Shown here in pieces: positions 1 to 8,391 of a stretch of 64,000 nt of DNA. The position numbers were made by a program, and so were the translations under genes. Numbering within the stretch: position 1 is the stretch's first letter; each line of letters begins with the position of its first letter. Location: the NCBI RefSeq assembly GCF_014207745.1, contig NZ_JACHJB010000002.1:1550001-1614000 (forward strand), given 5' to 3'. This DNA is from Nonomuraea muscovyensis. Lineage in GTDB: Bacteria; Actinomycetota; Actinomycetes; Streptosporangiales; Streptosporangiaceae. The notes under the pieces were generated by a model. It was given only the letters and a program-made list of their open reading frames with translations, searched no databases and had not been told where the DNA came from.

Positions 1-223
1 GCTGGCTGGGGTCGGCGACCTCCCGGGCCAGGTCGAAGCCGCGCGCGTCGCGCAGAGGGTTCTCCTCCTCGAAGTCCCATCTCGCCCGGCGGGCGCGGGC
101 CGCCGAGGCGGCCAGGTAGGCGTTCACCACCTGGGAGGAGGTGACCATCGCGTTGGCGCCCGGCTGACCTGGTACGGAAATGCCGTACTCGGTCTCGATG
201 CCCATCACCCGACGCACCGTCAT
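1..223 (-). CDS. dop: Pup deamidase/depupylase Dop, N-terminal part (cut by window edge)
   Basis: The first 74 codons are visible; the gene runs off the left edge. The product begins [19 protein letters not shown], the start typical of Dop, whose glutamate-rich GIETEYG loop belongs to the ATP/Mg site of this glutamine-synthetase-like fold. Dop converts the C-terminal Gln of Pup to Glu and removes Pup from substrates in the cytoplasm. ATG at 221-223 is preferred because the family starts here. Dop normally sits beside pup and the prcBA genes, which would lie just outside the window. The proteasome ATPase gene is upstream on the same strand but separated by an acyltransferase gene and a terminator. 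Dop rather than PafA is chosen from the N-terminal sequence and the arc linkage. Confidence 0.93.
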   Translation of the reverse strand, partial: MTVRRVMGIETEYGISVPGQPGANAMVTSSQVVNAYLAASAARARRARWDFEEENPLRDARGFDLAREVADPSQ

Positions 224-309
224 GCAACATCCTCTGTTCGTCCGGATCTGCCTATCCGCCGTTTATATGCCCGAGCCTATGCCCTTCACAGTGCCCCAGG
301 GTCACAGAG

Positions 310-1440
310 TTATGGCACCGACGCCTTTTCGACCTGTGCGGCGGGAGCCTGGCGGGCGCGGGGTCGTCGGCGTGGCCTGAGGAGGCGCTGGATGGGCCGC
401 TCGGCAAAGGAGTAGACGAGATATGACAGGAGCACGGCAGCCAGCGTGGTGAGCGTGGCGGTGAGCCAGGGCGGCAGCCGGTCGTGCAGCAGCGGGATGA
501 GGGCGACCGCGAGCACGGAGTGGAACAGGTAGAGCGGGTAGGTGGTGCCGCCCAGCGCGGTGAGGGTTCTGGACGGGCGGAGCCGGAAGAGGCCGAGCGC
601 GACGACGGCCATCACGGTGAAGATCGCGGTGACGGTGAGGATGACGCCGGCGTCGGTGACGGGCATGTTGGCGAAGCCCGCGGCGTCGATGCGGCGGTGC
701 ACGCGGTCGAGGGCCGAGTGGATGGACATGGCCCAGCCGGCCACGACGTAGAGCCAGGGTAACCAGGCGTTGCCGTGCTTGTGGATGAGGTAGAGCGCCA
801 TGCCGGCCACGAAGTAGGGGGCGTAGCGGGGCATGAAGACCTCGGTGAGGAGCTCGTGGCCGAGAAGTTCGGCGGCGAGCGCGGCGGCGAGCCAGAGGCC
901 GCAGAAGACCAGGACGCGGGCGTACGTGATGCCGATGATCACGAGGATGGAGATCAGCAGGTAGAACCGCAGCTCGGCCCAGAGCGACCAGTAGACGCCG
1001 GTGGCGTCGGTGACGCCGAACAGGCGCTGCAACATGGTGGCGTTGAGCAGGTAGTCGCCCGTGGAGAGCTTGGGGTCGAGCGCCTTGGCGGCGGTGAGCC
1101 CGTACAGGGCGGCGACGGCGGCCAGGCTCAGCCAGTAGGCGGGATAGAGGCGGACGACCCGCGACCAGGCGAAGGCGCCCAGCCCGCGGCCCCAGGCGCT
1201 CATGAGGATGACGAAGCCGCTGATGACGAAGAACAGCTCGACGCCGAGGATGCCGAGGCCGGCCAGGGGGGCCACGGCGGGGAAGAGCTCGGCGGGCCGG
1301 TCGCCCCATGCGGAGGCGTAGGCGACGAGGTAGTGGAAGGCGAGCACGGCGAGCGCGGCGATGAACCGCAGCAGGTCGAGCTCGGCCAGTCTGCCGTCCC
1401 CCGGGGCGCGCCGCGGCCGGTTGCGGTTGTGCACGGTCAT
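310..1440 (-). CDS. Acyltransferase 3 (OafA/YrhL-type) integral membrane protein
   Basis: A 376-residue multi-spanning membrane protein. The N-terminus reads LDLLRFIAALAVLAFHYLV, the classic acyltransferase-3 motif with Arg and, at the end of the first helix, the conserved His. About ten hydrophobic segments follow and the tail is very Arg/Pro rich. The family moves acetyl or other acyl groups onto extracytoplasmic sugars, lipids or antibiotics; the acceptor cannot be read from sequence. It lies between arc/mpa and dop on their strand, an odd place for an envelope enzyme. A strong terminator separates it from arc, and 86 bases separate it from dop. It may therefore be an insertion into the Pup-proteasome cluster. 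Confidence 0.88.
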   Translation of the reverse strand: MTVHNRNRPRRAPGDGRLAELDLLRFIAALAVLAFHYLVAYASAWGDRPAELFPAVAPLAGLGILGVELFFVISGFVILMSAWGRGLGAFAWSRVVRLYPAYWLSLAAVAALYGLTAAKALDPKLSTGDYLLNATMLQRLFGVTDATGVYWSLWAELRFYLLISILVIIGITYARVLVFCGLWLAAALAAELLGHELLTEVFMPRYAPYFVAGMALYLIHKHGNAWLPWLYVVAGWAMSIHSALDRVHRRIDAAGFANMPVTDAGVILTVTAIFTVMAVVALGLFRLRPSRTLTALGGTTYPLYLFHSVLAVALIPLLHDRLPPWLTATLTTLAAVLLSYLVYSFAERPIQRLLRPRRRPRARQAPAAQVEKASVP

Positions 1441-1559
1441 TGGACGTCACACCCGTCACTTCGGTTCCCGGCAAACCCTGCTTTCACACCTGTCACGCAC
1501 CGGTGTGACAGGGGCTGTTCCGACAGAGTGGCAGGGCTTCAGGCCGGGCGCCGGGCGAA

Positions 1560-1600
1560 CGGAAAGGGCCGCGCGGGGTTCTCCCGCGCGGCCCTTTCCG
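1560..1600. terminator. Strong bidirectional hairpin terminator after arc/mpa
   Basis: A perfect 18-base-pair inverted repeat (arms 1560-1577 and 1583-1600) with a 5-base loop, starting 10 bases past the arc stop codon. The stem is G+C rich at its tip and A+T richer (GGAAA/TTTCC) at its base; no long T run follows, as usual in actinobacteria. It should end arc transcription before the acyltransferase gene. Confidence 0.8.
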
Positions 1601-1610
1601 TCTAAACGTC

Positions 1611-3374
1611 CTACAGGTACTGGCCGGTGTTGGCGACGGTGTCGATGGACCGGCCGGCCTCGGCGCCCTGCTTGCCGGAGACGAGCGTGCGGATGTAGAC
1701 GATCCGCTCGCCCTTCTTGCCGGAGATGCGGGCCCAGTCGTCGGGGTTGGTGGTGTTGGGCAGGTCCTCGTTCTCGGAGAACTCGTCCACGCAGGCCGTG
1801 AGCAGGTGCTGCACCCGCAGGCCCTTCTGGCCGGTCTCGAGGAACTGCTTGATGGCCATCTTCTTGCCCCGGTCGACGATGTTCTGGATCATCGCGCCGG
1901 AGTTGAAGTCCTTGAAGTAGAGGACTTCCTTGTCGCCGTTGGCGTAGGTCACCTCGAGGAAGCGGTTCTCCTCGCTCTCGGTGTACATCCGCTCGACGAC
2001 GCTCTGGATCATGCCGTGGATGGTGGCCTCGGCGGACCCGCTGTGCTCGGACAGGTCGTCCGGGTGGAGCGGGAGGTCCTCGACGAGGTACTTGGAGAAG
2101 ATGTCCTTGGCCGCCTCGGCGTCCGGTCGCTCGATCTTGATCTTGACGTCCAGGCGGCCGGGCCGCAGGATCGCCGGGTCGATCATGTCCTCGCGGTTGG
2201 AGGCGCCGATGACGATGACGTTCTCCAGGCCTTCGACACCGTCGATCTCCGACAGGAGCTGCGGGACGATGGTGTTCTCGACGTCGGACGACACGCCGGA
2301 GCCTCGGGTGCGGAAGATCGAGTCCATCTCGTCGAAGAACACGATCACCGGGGTGCCCTCGGAGGCCTTCTCCCGTGCGCGCTGGAAGACCAGGCGGATG
2401 TGCCGCTCGGTCTCGCCGACGTACTTGTTGAGCAGCTCGGGGCCCTTGATGTTGAGGAAGAAGCTCTTGCCGGACTGGCCGGTCTTCTCCGCGACCTGCT
2501 TGGCCAGGGAGTTGGCGACGGCCTTGGCGATGAGCGTCTTGCCGCATCCGGGCGGGCCGTAGAGCAGCACGCCCTTGGGCGGGCGCAGCTTGTGCTCGCG
2601 GAACAGGTCGGCGTGCAGGTAGGGCAGCTCGACGGCGTCCCTGATCTGCTCGATCTGGCGCGAGAGGCCGCCGATCTCCTCGTAGGAGATGTCGGGGACC
2701 TCCTCGAGCACGAGCTCCTCGACCTCGGACTTGGGGATGCGCTCGTAGACGTAGCCCGAGCGGGGCTCGAGCAGCAGCGAGTCACCGGCCCTGATGGGCT
2801 GGCCGACCAGAGACTCCGCCAGCCGGACGACGCGCTCCTCGTCGGCGTGCGAGATGACCAGGGCGCGCGAGCCCCCGTCGAGGAGCTCCTTGAGCATCAC
2901 GATCTCACCGACCTCTTCGTAGCCGAGTGCCTCGACCACGTTGAGCGCCTCGTTGAGCATGACCTCCTGGCCGCGCCTGAGGTTGTCGACGTCGACGGCC
3001 GGGCTGACATTCACCCGCAGCTTGCGGCCGCCGGTGAACACCTCGATCGTGCCGTCTTCTCGGGCCTCCAGGAAGGTGCCGAAACCGGATGGCGGCTGCG
3101 CCAGCCGGTCGACCTCCTCCTTGAGGGCGACGATCTGGTCCCGGGCCTCCTTCAGTGTGGCGACCAGGCGCTCGTTCTGGCCGGTCACGGCCGCGAGATT
3201 CGCCTGTGCCTCGTGAAGGCGCTCTTCGAGGACCCTGGCCTGACGGGGTGACTCGGCCAGCTTCCGCCTCAGCGCGGTGATCTCCTCCTGCAGGAAGGAG
3301 ACCTGTGTTGAAAGATCAGCGACCTCCCGTTCGCGCTGCGCGGCTCGAGCCTCTGCATCATCGCGAGCTGCCAC
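1611..3374 (-). CDS. arc: Proteasome-associated AAA+ ATPase ARC/Mpa
   Basis: A 587-residue hexameric unfoldase that recognises pupylated proteins and feeds them to the 20S proteasome. Residues 1-95 form the coiled coil that binds Pup. Residues about 97-240 are the tandem OB domains. The AAA+ module follows, with Walker A GPPGCGKT at 273-280 and Walker B VIVFFDE at 343-349. The protein ends in GQYL, the C-terminal motif that docks in the proteasome alpha ring and opens its gate. The start is GTG at 3374, preceded by an almost ideal Shine-Dalgarno AAGGAGGTGA (3381-3390). It is the expected partner of dop at the window edge. Length and motifs match the family in full. Confidence 0.97.
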   Translation of the reverse strand: MAARDDAEARAAQREREVADLSTQVSFLQEEITALRRKLAESPRQARVLEERLHEAQANLAAVTGQNERLVATLKEARDQIVALKEEVDRLAQPPSGFGTFLEAREDGTIEVFTGGRKLRVNVSPAVDVDNLRRGQEVMLNEALNVVEALGYEEVGEIVMLKELLDGGSRALVISHADEERVVRLAESLVGQPIRAGDSLLLEPRSGYVYERIPKSEVEELVLEEVPDISYEEIGGLSRQIEQIRDAVELPYLHADLFREHKLRPPKGVLLYGPPGCGKTLIAKAVANSLAKQVAEKTGQSGKSFFLNIKGPELLNKYVGETERHIRLVFQRAREKASEGTPVIVFFDEMDSIFRTRGSGVSSDVENTIVPQLLSEIDGVEGLENVIVIGASNREDMIDPAILRPGRLDVKIKIERPDAEAAKDIFSKYLVEDLPLHPDDLSEHSGSAEATIHGMIQSVVERMYTESEENRFLEVTYANGDKEVLYFKDFNSGAMIQNIVDRGKKMAIKQFLETGQKGLRVQHLLTACVDEFSENEDLPNTTNPDDWARISGKKGERIVYIRTLVSGKQGAEAGRSIDTVANTGQYL

Positions 3375-3380
3375 GCCCCG

Positions 3381-3390
3381 TCACCTCCTT
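3381..3390 (-). promoter_or_regulatory. Full-length Shine-Dalgarno of arc/mpa
   Basis: On the minus strand the bases read AAGGAGGTGA, complementary to the whole anti-SD tail of 16S rRNA. They lie 6 bases from the GTG start and support strong initiation at that codon. Confidence 0.8.
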
Positions 3391-3525
3391 CCCAGTCGAG
3401 GGCGACTACTTAGGACCTTACCTATCTCGGGCCCCTCCGTAACCTGGCCGGGCAGTGTTCGTAGAGTGACATACAGTGTTCGGTGAATTATCCCTAATGG
3501 TGCGTTTGATACTGCCAGCATCTGA

Positions 3526-3547
3526 ACACGGGCGCTTGTTCCCGTGT
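3526..3547 (-). terminator. Possible terminator downstream of trmI
   Basis: Inverted repeat ACACGGG / CCCGTGT (7 base pairs, 8-base loop) lies between the trmI stop and the arc start. It could end trmI transcription; the stem is short, so the call is weak. The surrounding 200 bases are A+T richer than the genes and should hold the arc promoter, but no convincing -10/-35 pair can be named. Confidence 0.35.
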
Positions 3548-3578
3548 CAGGCAACAACGCACCCTCGTGGCCAAATTG

Positions 3579-4439
3579 TCATAGTTCTTCGGTGGTTCCC
3601 TTCGGTCGTCGGCGGCGCGGCGGGGGTGTCACGCCGTCCGCCATGCGACGGGCCGTGACGAGGAAACCCGTGTGCCCGATCATCCGATGGTCGGGTCGTA
3701 CCGCGAGCCCTTCGACATGCCAGTCGCGAACCAGGGTCTCCCACGCATGGGGCTCGGTGAAACTCCCGTGATCGCGAATCGCCTCGACGGTTTTCGACAT
3801 CTGCGTCGTCGTGGCCACGTAGCAGCAGATCACACCGCCCGGGGTGAGGGCCTTGGCGGCGGCGTCGACGCACTCCCACGGGGCGAGCATGTCGAGGATC
3901 ACCCGGTCGACGTCGATCTCGTCGATGGCCGAGACCAGGTCGCCCACGACCAGCCGCCAGTTGTCGGCCGGACCGCCCTCCTCGGTGCCGAAGAACCTCT
4001 CCACGTTGCCCCGGGCGATGTCGGCGAAGTCCTGGCGCCGCTCGTAGGAGGTGACGTGCCCGTCGGGGCCGACCGCGCGCAGCAGGAAGCAGGTCAGCGC
4101 GCCGGAGCCGACGCCGGCCTCGATGACGCGCGCGCCGGGGAAGACGTCGGCCATGCCGACGATCTGCGAGGCGTCCTTGGGGTAGATGACCGCCGCGCCG
4201 CGCGGCATGGCCAGCACGTAGTCCTGCAGCAGGTGGCGGAAGGCGAGGTACTGGGTGCCGCCGGAGGAGCGCACCACGGAGCCCTCCGGCTGCCCGATCA
4301 GGTCGCTGTGCGGGATGGCGCCCTTGTGCGTGTGGAAGACGCCGTCCTGCTTGAGCGTGAACGTGTGGCGCTTGTTCTTGGGGTCGGTGAGCTGCACCTG
4401 ATCCCCGACCTGGAACGGCCCATGCCTGCGGAAACCCAT
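3579..4439 (-). CDS. trmI: tRNA (adenine58-N1)-methyltransferase TrmI
   Basis: A 286-residue SAM-dependent methyltransferase that makes m1A58 in the T loop of tRNA, acting as a homotetramer. The N-terminal domain (1-75) is followed by a Rossmann fold with SAM motif VIEAGVGSGALT at 105-116, and by the MPRGAAVIYPKD and ILDMLAPWE segments typical of the family. The ATG at 4437-4439 (MGFRRHGPF) is chosen because the family begins here; a longer open frame would overlap the divergent GNAT gene. TrmI next to the proteasome ATPase is conserved across actinobacteria, including Mycobacterium. The basic tail (PPRRRRPK) is ordinary for the family. Confidence 0.95.
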   Translation of the reverse strand: MGFRRHGPFQVGDQVQLTDPKNKRHTFTLKQDGVFHTHKGAIPHSDLIGQPEGSVVRSSGGTQYLAFRHLLQDYVLAMPRGAAVIYPKDASQIVGMADVFPGARVIEAGVGSGALTCFLLRAVGPDGHVTSYERRQDFADIARGNVERFFGTEEGGPADNWRLVVGDLVSAIDEIDVDRVILDMLAPWECVDAAAKALTPGGVICCYVATTTQMSKTVEAIRDHGSFTEPHAWETLVRDWHVEGLAVRPDHRMIGHTGFLVTARRMADGVTPPPRRRRPKGTTEEL

Positions 4440-4494
4440 GGCGGCAAGGTTATAGGGCTTTCGGGGGGCGGCTGACGCGCGATATCTATGGGGG

Positions 4495-5583
4495 ATGCTC
4501 CCCCGAGATGTGATCGCCGCAGGTCCGCTGGTGCTGCGCCCGCCGGTCGAGGCGGACGCCGAGGCGATCGTGACCGCCTGCGACGACCCGGTGGCGGCCG
4601 GGTGGCTCGCGCTGCCCTCGCCGTACACGCCGGACGACGCCCGCGCCCACCTGGCGGCGGCCGAGGCCAGATGGCGCGCCGGCGGCGCCGAGTACGCGAT
4701 CACGGAGGGCGGCGTGCGCGTGGGGTCCGTCGGCGTCACACCGCCCGACCGGTGGGGCGCGGTCTCGATGGGCTACCTGGTGGCGCCTGGGGCGCGGGGG
4801 CGCGGGGTGGCGACGACGGCGGCTCGGGCGGTCACGCAGTGGCTGTTCGACCAGGGCGTGCACCGGGTGGAGCTCCAGGTGGCGGTGGAGAACGTCGCCA
4901 GCCTGCTGGTGGCCTATCGGGCGGGGTTCCACGAGGAGGGGCGGCGGCGCGAGGCCAAGGTGGCGCGTGACGGCCGCCGGGTCGACGCCATCGTGCTCTC
5001 CAGGCTGGCCGGCGAGCCGGGCGAGGGCGCGCCGCCGTACCTGCCGCCGTTCGAGGGCGGCGAGCTGACCGACGGCGTGGTGCGGCTGACCCCGCTCGCC
5101 GTGTCGGACGCCGCCGACTACCACACGATGATGGCCGACCCGAGCGTGGCCGTCTACCGGCTGGGGCCGCGAACGACCCTGGAGGACGACGAGCGGCGCT
5201 GCCGCAACACCGGCTACTGGTGGGCCTCGGGGCAGCGGGTCGAGCTGGCGATCCGCGACGCGGGCTCCGACGTCTTCACCGGTCATCTTCAGCTCATGCA
5301 GGTGGTGCCGGCGCTCGGGCAGGCCATGGTGGGCTACTCCCTGCGGCCGGAGTTCCGGGGCAAGGGGCTGATGACTCGGGCGGTCCGGCTGCTGGTGGAC
5401 TGGGCGTTCGCCCGCACGACGCTGCACCGGATCGTGGCGGGCACCGACGCGACCAACACGGCGTCGCACGCGGTGCTGCACCGGGCGGGGTTCGTCCGGG
5501 AGTGCGTGCACCGGGAGCTGTTCCCCACCGCGGACGGCTCACGGTCGGACGACATGCAATGGGTACGGCTGCGGCCGCGGTAG
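4495..5583 (+). CDS. Protein with two tandem GNAT (RimJ/RimL-type) acetyltransferase domains
   Basis: A 362-residue protein made of two complete GNAT folds. Domain 1 spans roughly 10-170 with acetyl-CoA loop GARGRGVAT near 98. Domain 2 spans about 190-360 with loop FRGKGLMTRA near 287. Both keep the late VAYRAGF / VLHRAGFVRE helix seen in RimJ/RimL enzymes that acetylate N-terminal amines or small amines. The substrate is unknown. The gene is divergent from trmI with only 55 bases between, so promoters must overlap. The duplication appears ancient because the halves differ strongly. Confidence 0.88.
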   Translation: MLPRDVIAAGPLVLRPPVEADAEAIVTACDDPVAAGWLALPSPYTPDDARAHLAAAEARWRAGGAEYAITEGGVRVGSVGVTPPDRWGAVSMGYLVAPGARGRGVATTAARAVTQWLFDQGVHRVELQVAVENVASLLVAYRAGFHEEGRRREAKVARDGRRVDAIVLSRLAGEPGEGAPPYLPPFEGGELTDGVVRLTPLAVSDAADYHTMMADPSVAVYRLGPRTTLEDDERRCRNTGYWWASGQRVELAIRDAGSDVFTGHLQLMQVVPALGQAMVGYSLRPEFRGKGLMTRAVRLLVDWAFARTTLHRIVAGTDATNTASHAVLHRAGFVRECVHRELFPTADGSRSDDMQWVRLRPR

Positions 5584-5661
5584 GAGATTTTCCGCTTCAC
5601 GCCCGGAAACGGCAGAAATTTCCCTTTCCCGTTGAGGTCTGGTCAAGTGCCGCATGGGGGG

Positions 5662-5696
5662 TGATACTCCGTGTCACCGCCATTGATACTTCCGTG
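5662..5696 (+). repeat. Tandem direct repeat upstream of the GAF-like gene
   Basis: TGATACTCCGTG at 5662-5673 recurs as TGATACTTCCGTG at 5684-5696, 22 bases apart start to start, close to two helical turns. Each copy runs on into a GAC/TCAC-type end. The pair sits 45-80 bases before the GAF-like start in an A+T richer stretch and could be a tandem binding site for a regulator. Confidence 0.45.
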
Positions 5697-5740
5697 ACCG
5701 GGGCCGCGCCATCTCGCCCCCTCTGCCGAGGGACACCAGG

Positions 5741-6295
5741 ATGCCTTGCAACCGCGTCGATGCCGCCATGCGCCACCTCATGACCTCGCTGTCCGGGCTC
5801 GACGCCGCCGGACTCGTCGACCTGCTCGCCGGGACCGCGGCCGCGGTCACCGGCGCCCCCTGCGCCGGGTTCGTGCGGGTGGACCCGCTCGGCGAGGAGG
5901 CCGACGTCGTCCACGTCCACGCGCCGCCGGGCGACCCGCTGCGGGTACGGGCGTGGCTGGCCGAGTCGGGGGTGCTCAAGGCCCTCGCCGTGCCGCCGCG
6001 GCGGGCGCTGCTCCCCCGGGACGCCTCGGTGGGCGAGCCGGGGTTCCTGGCCCTTCCGGTGCCGCCGGTGCCGCCGGTCAGGCGGGAGGAGGTGCTCGTC
6101 TGGGTGGCCGGGCGGGACTTCGGCGAGTGCGAGGAGCACCTGCTGAGCCGCTTGGCGACGGCCGCGGGGCGCGCCCTGGAGGCGGCCAGCGGGCTGGAGG
6201 CGGCCGTCCGCATCCTGCGTGGCGTTCACGCCTTCACCGGCGCGGACGGCGCGCGCCCGGCCCCTGCGACGGCCTCCCGACCGGCACCCCCTTGA
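5741..6295 (+). CDS. Small GAF-like domain protein
   Basis: A 184-residue soluble protein. Residues about 10-160 follow the layout of a GAF sensor domain: an amphipathic first helix (RHLMTSLSGLDAAGLVDLL), a central beta region and a final helix (HLLSRLATAAGRALEAA) of the type that links GAF to an output domain. No output domain follows; the protein ends in a Pro/Ala-rich tail. It could be a stand-alone sensor or the front of a lost kinase. ATG at 5741 is supported by GAGGG eight bases upstream. Ligand residues cannot be assigned. Confidence 0.55.
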   Translation: MPCNRVDAAMRHLMTSLSGLDAAGLVDLLAGTAAAVTGAPCAGFVRVDPLGEEADVVHVHAPPGDPLRVRAWLAESGVLKALAVPPRRALLPRDASVGEPGFLALPVPPVPPVRREEVLVWVAGRDFGECEEHLLSRLATAAGRALEAASGLEAAVRILRGVHAFTGADGARPAPATASRPAPP

Positions 6296-6536
6296 CCCGC
6301 CTCGCCGCCCGCGCCGGCATGACCGGCCGCCCGGCACGACGGGACGCGCGCCTGGCCCCCTCCGCGTGACGGCATCGCGAGGGGGCGGATCGCGGGAAGC
6401 GGGCCGCCCCCTCGGGGACGGCCCGGCCCCGCCGTATGAGCGGCCGGGTCCTCAGGCGGCGCCCATCGAAGGACGGTGCTCCCGGCCGTTCCGAGGGCCG
6501 GGGGCGCCCCATCGGGAGGCTCCCGGGTGGAGGGGG

Positions 6537-8057
6537 TCAGCCGCGGTGGGGCTCGAAGCGCATGGTGCGGGACACGCCCACGCGGACCGTGGTGCCGGGG
6601 GCGATGGTGACGGGCTCGTTGGGCGGGATGTCGTAGAAGTTGGGGTCGCCCGGCGGCTGGATCTGGGTGCCGTTGACCGAGCCGAGGTCCACCAGGTTGA
6701 CGTCCCAGCCGTCGAGCGCGACGCGCAGGTGGCGGCGGGAGACGGAGCCGTCGGGACTGGTGACCTTGGCGGGCCTGGCCGAGCCGCCCGCCACCTCGGG
6801 GGCGCGTTCGGGATCACGGCCGAGGAGGTAGTCGGACTCCAGCGGCAACGCGGTGCCGTCGTCGAGGACGAGGACGCCGAGCGAGGGGCGCGGCCCCTTG
6901 TACGGGACGAGGGTGCGCTGCACCAGGGCGATGCCGCAGACCGCGCAGTAGGACACGCGGGGGTCGTTGAAGTGGTCGTTCTTGCAGTCGACCCCGTAGA
7001 CCAGGGGGCGGTCGCCGTGCTCGGCCTGGTCGTGCTGCGGCTGGCCGGGCTGCTCGTAGGGGTCCTGGGGGCCCAGCGGCTGCGGGCCCGGCTGGTCGGC
7101 GTGGTCGGGCGCCTGCTGCGGGCCGGCGTCGAAGTAGTCGGGCACGGCCGACAGGTGCGGGCCGGGCTGGCCGAAGGGGTCGGGCGGGCCCGGCTGCTCG
7201 TAGTCGCCGGAGGCGGGGCCGCCGCCCGCGGGCGCGGGCTCGTCGAGGCTGGAGAAGGAGCTGTGCTGCTCCTGGCGGTAGGGGGACGGCTCGGCGGCCT
7301 GGGGCCCCGAGGGCGGCCCGGGCTGGAAGCCGTGCTGGGCCGGCGCCGAGTGCTGGCCCGCGGGGAGGCCCTGCGGCACGGGCGGGTGGTCGCCCGACAT
7401 CGGGTAGGGCGGGTTGTTCACGGCGGGCCGCTCGGGGGCGGGCGCGGCCTGGACGGGGTCCGGCGTGGGCTGCACGGGCTCGGGGCGGGCGGGCTCGGGC
7501 GCGGCCTGGACCAGGTCGGGCTCGAAGTGCAGGGCGGTGTTGGGCAGCTCACCGGTGAGCTGGCGGGACGGCGTGCCGGTCTGCTCGCCGAACTCGCCCG
7601 CGAGGCCGGCGCCGTGGACGACGCCGCCGTCGAACCGGACGGCCGGATGTGCCCGCCCGGCGCCGGGCAGGGTGAGCTCGACGCGGGTGACCGGGCCGCC
7701 GATGAGCCGGTCGGCCCAGGTGAGCGAGTCACTGCCGGCCAGGCGGGTCTCGCCGTCGGCGGTGCTGATCGTGGCGGCGGCCGCGCCGCTGACCAGGACG
7801 GCGACACCGCCGTCGCCGACGGGGCCGGCCACGGCGCAGGTGGCGGGGTCGCCGGTCATGTTGGCGGCGAGCACCTGCGCGGCGCGCCGGGCGAGCGCCC
7901 TGCCGTCGCCGCCGGCGGCGACGGTGGAGCGCAGCGCCTCGATCAGGTCACCCGCCGCGGCCTCCCCTGCGTCGCAGGCCAGCAGCAGCCCGCCCAGGTA
8001 GGCGACCAGCCCGTCGCCAGGAAGCGGGCGAACCAGCCCGAAGCCCTGGTCGGTCAT
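6537..8057 (-). CDS. FHA-domain protein with zinc-ribbon motif and long Pro/Gln-rich linker
   Basis: A 506-residue cytoplasmic protein. The N-terminal 150 residues form an unrecognised globular domain. Residues about 165-345 are a low-complexity linker rich in Pro, Gln, Gly and Glu. A short Cys/His motif CKNDHFNDPRVSYCAVC comes next, a probable zinc knuckle. The C-terminal FHA domain keeps the phosphothreonine-binding residues LLGRDPE, SRRHL and GSVNGT. FHA domains dock on pThr proteins made by Ser/Thr kinases, none of which is in the window. Transcription runs opposite to the preceding gene and away from the M50 protease. Confidence 0.85.
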   Translation of the reverse strand: MTDQGFGLVRPLPGDGLVAYLGGLLLACDAGEAAAGDLIEALRSTVAAGGDGRALARRAAQVLAANMTGDPATCAVAGPVGDGGVAVLVSGAAAATISTADGETRLAGSDSLTWADRLIGGPVTRVELTLPGAGRAHPAVRFDGGVVHGAGLAGEFGEQTGTPSRQLTGELPNTALHFEPDLVQAAPEPARPEPVQPTPDPVQAAPAPERPAVNNPPYPMSGDHPPVPQGLPAGQHSAPAQHGFQPGPPSGPQAAEPSPYRQEQHSSFSSLDEPAPAGGGPASGDYEQPGPPDPFGQPGPHLSAVPDYFDAGPQQAPDHADQPGPQPLGPQDPYEQPGQPQHDQAEHGDRPLVYGVDCKNDHFNDPRVSYCAVCGIALVQRTLVPYKGPRPSLGVLVLDDGTALPLESDYLLGRDPERAPEVAGGSARPAKVTSPDGSVSRRHLRVALDGWDVNLVDLGSVNGTQIQPPGDPNFYDIPPNEPVTIAPGTTVRVGVSRTMRFEPHRG

Positions 8058-8391
8058 GAGCCCTCCTCCACGCGGGCGGTGCCGCGGTCATTGGTGGCCT
8101 CGCTGCGCTCGGTCACTCAACTCTCCTCCCCGGAAGCCGGCGCCGGCACGGCACCGCGCTGCCGTGCCGGTCACCCGGCCTTACGCATACCCGGACGACG
8201 GGACGCCGCAGCGGCCTACCCCGTCTCGGGGACCGAGACGGCCCGGCCGCGGCAGAGCCCTTGACACTGTAAGTCTGATCGAAGGGAACCCTATCGGCCA
8301 GTCGTCGCATCCTCGAACCCCCGGGGCGCGATCCGGCCGATCACCGGCTCCGACCCTAGCCGGGCCCCGCCGGTCATTGCAGGGGGACGGG
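8058..8391. other. Intergenic region with two perfect hairpins
   Basis: No gene is seen in these 334 bases. They hold a 10-base-pair hairpin (arms 8143-8152 and 8161-8170) and a 9-base-pair hairpin (8221-8229 and 8233-8241, 3-base loop). A TTGACA sequence lies at 8261-8266 on the plus strand without a good -10 partner. The M50 gene ends here on the left of its frame and the FHA gene starts here, so the hairpins are probably the M50 terminator and leader structure of the FHA gene. Confidence 0.6.

Noticed and set aside
4440-4739. N-terminal extension of trmI
   Set aside because: It lies antisense to the GNAT gene, and TrmI proteins start at MGFRRHGPF.
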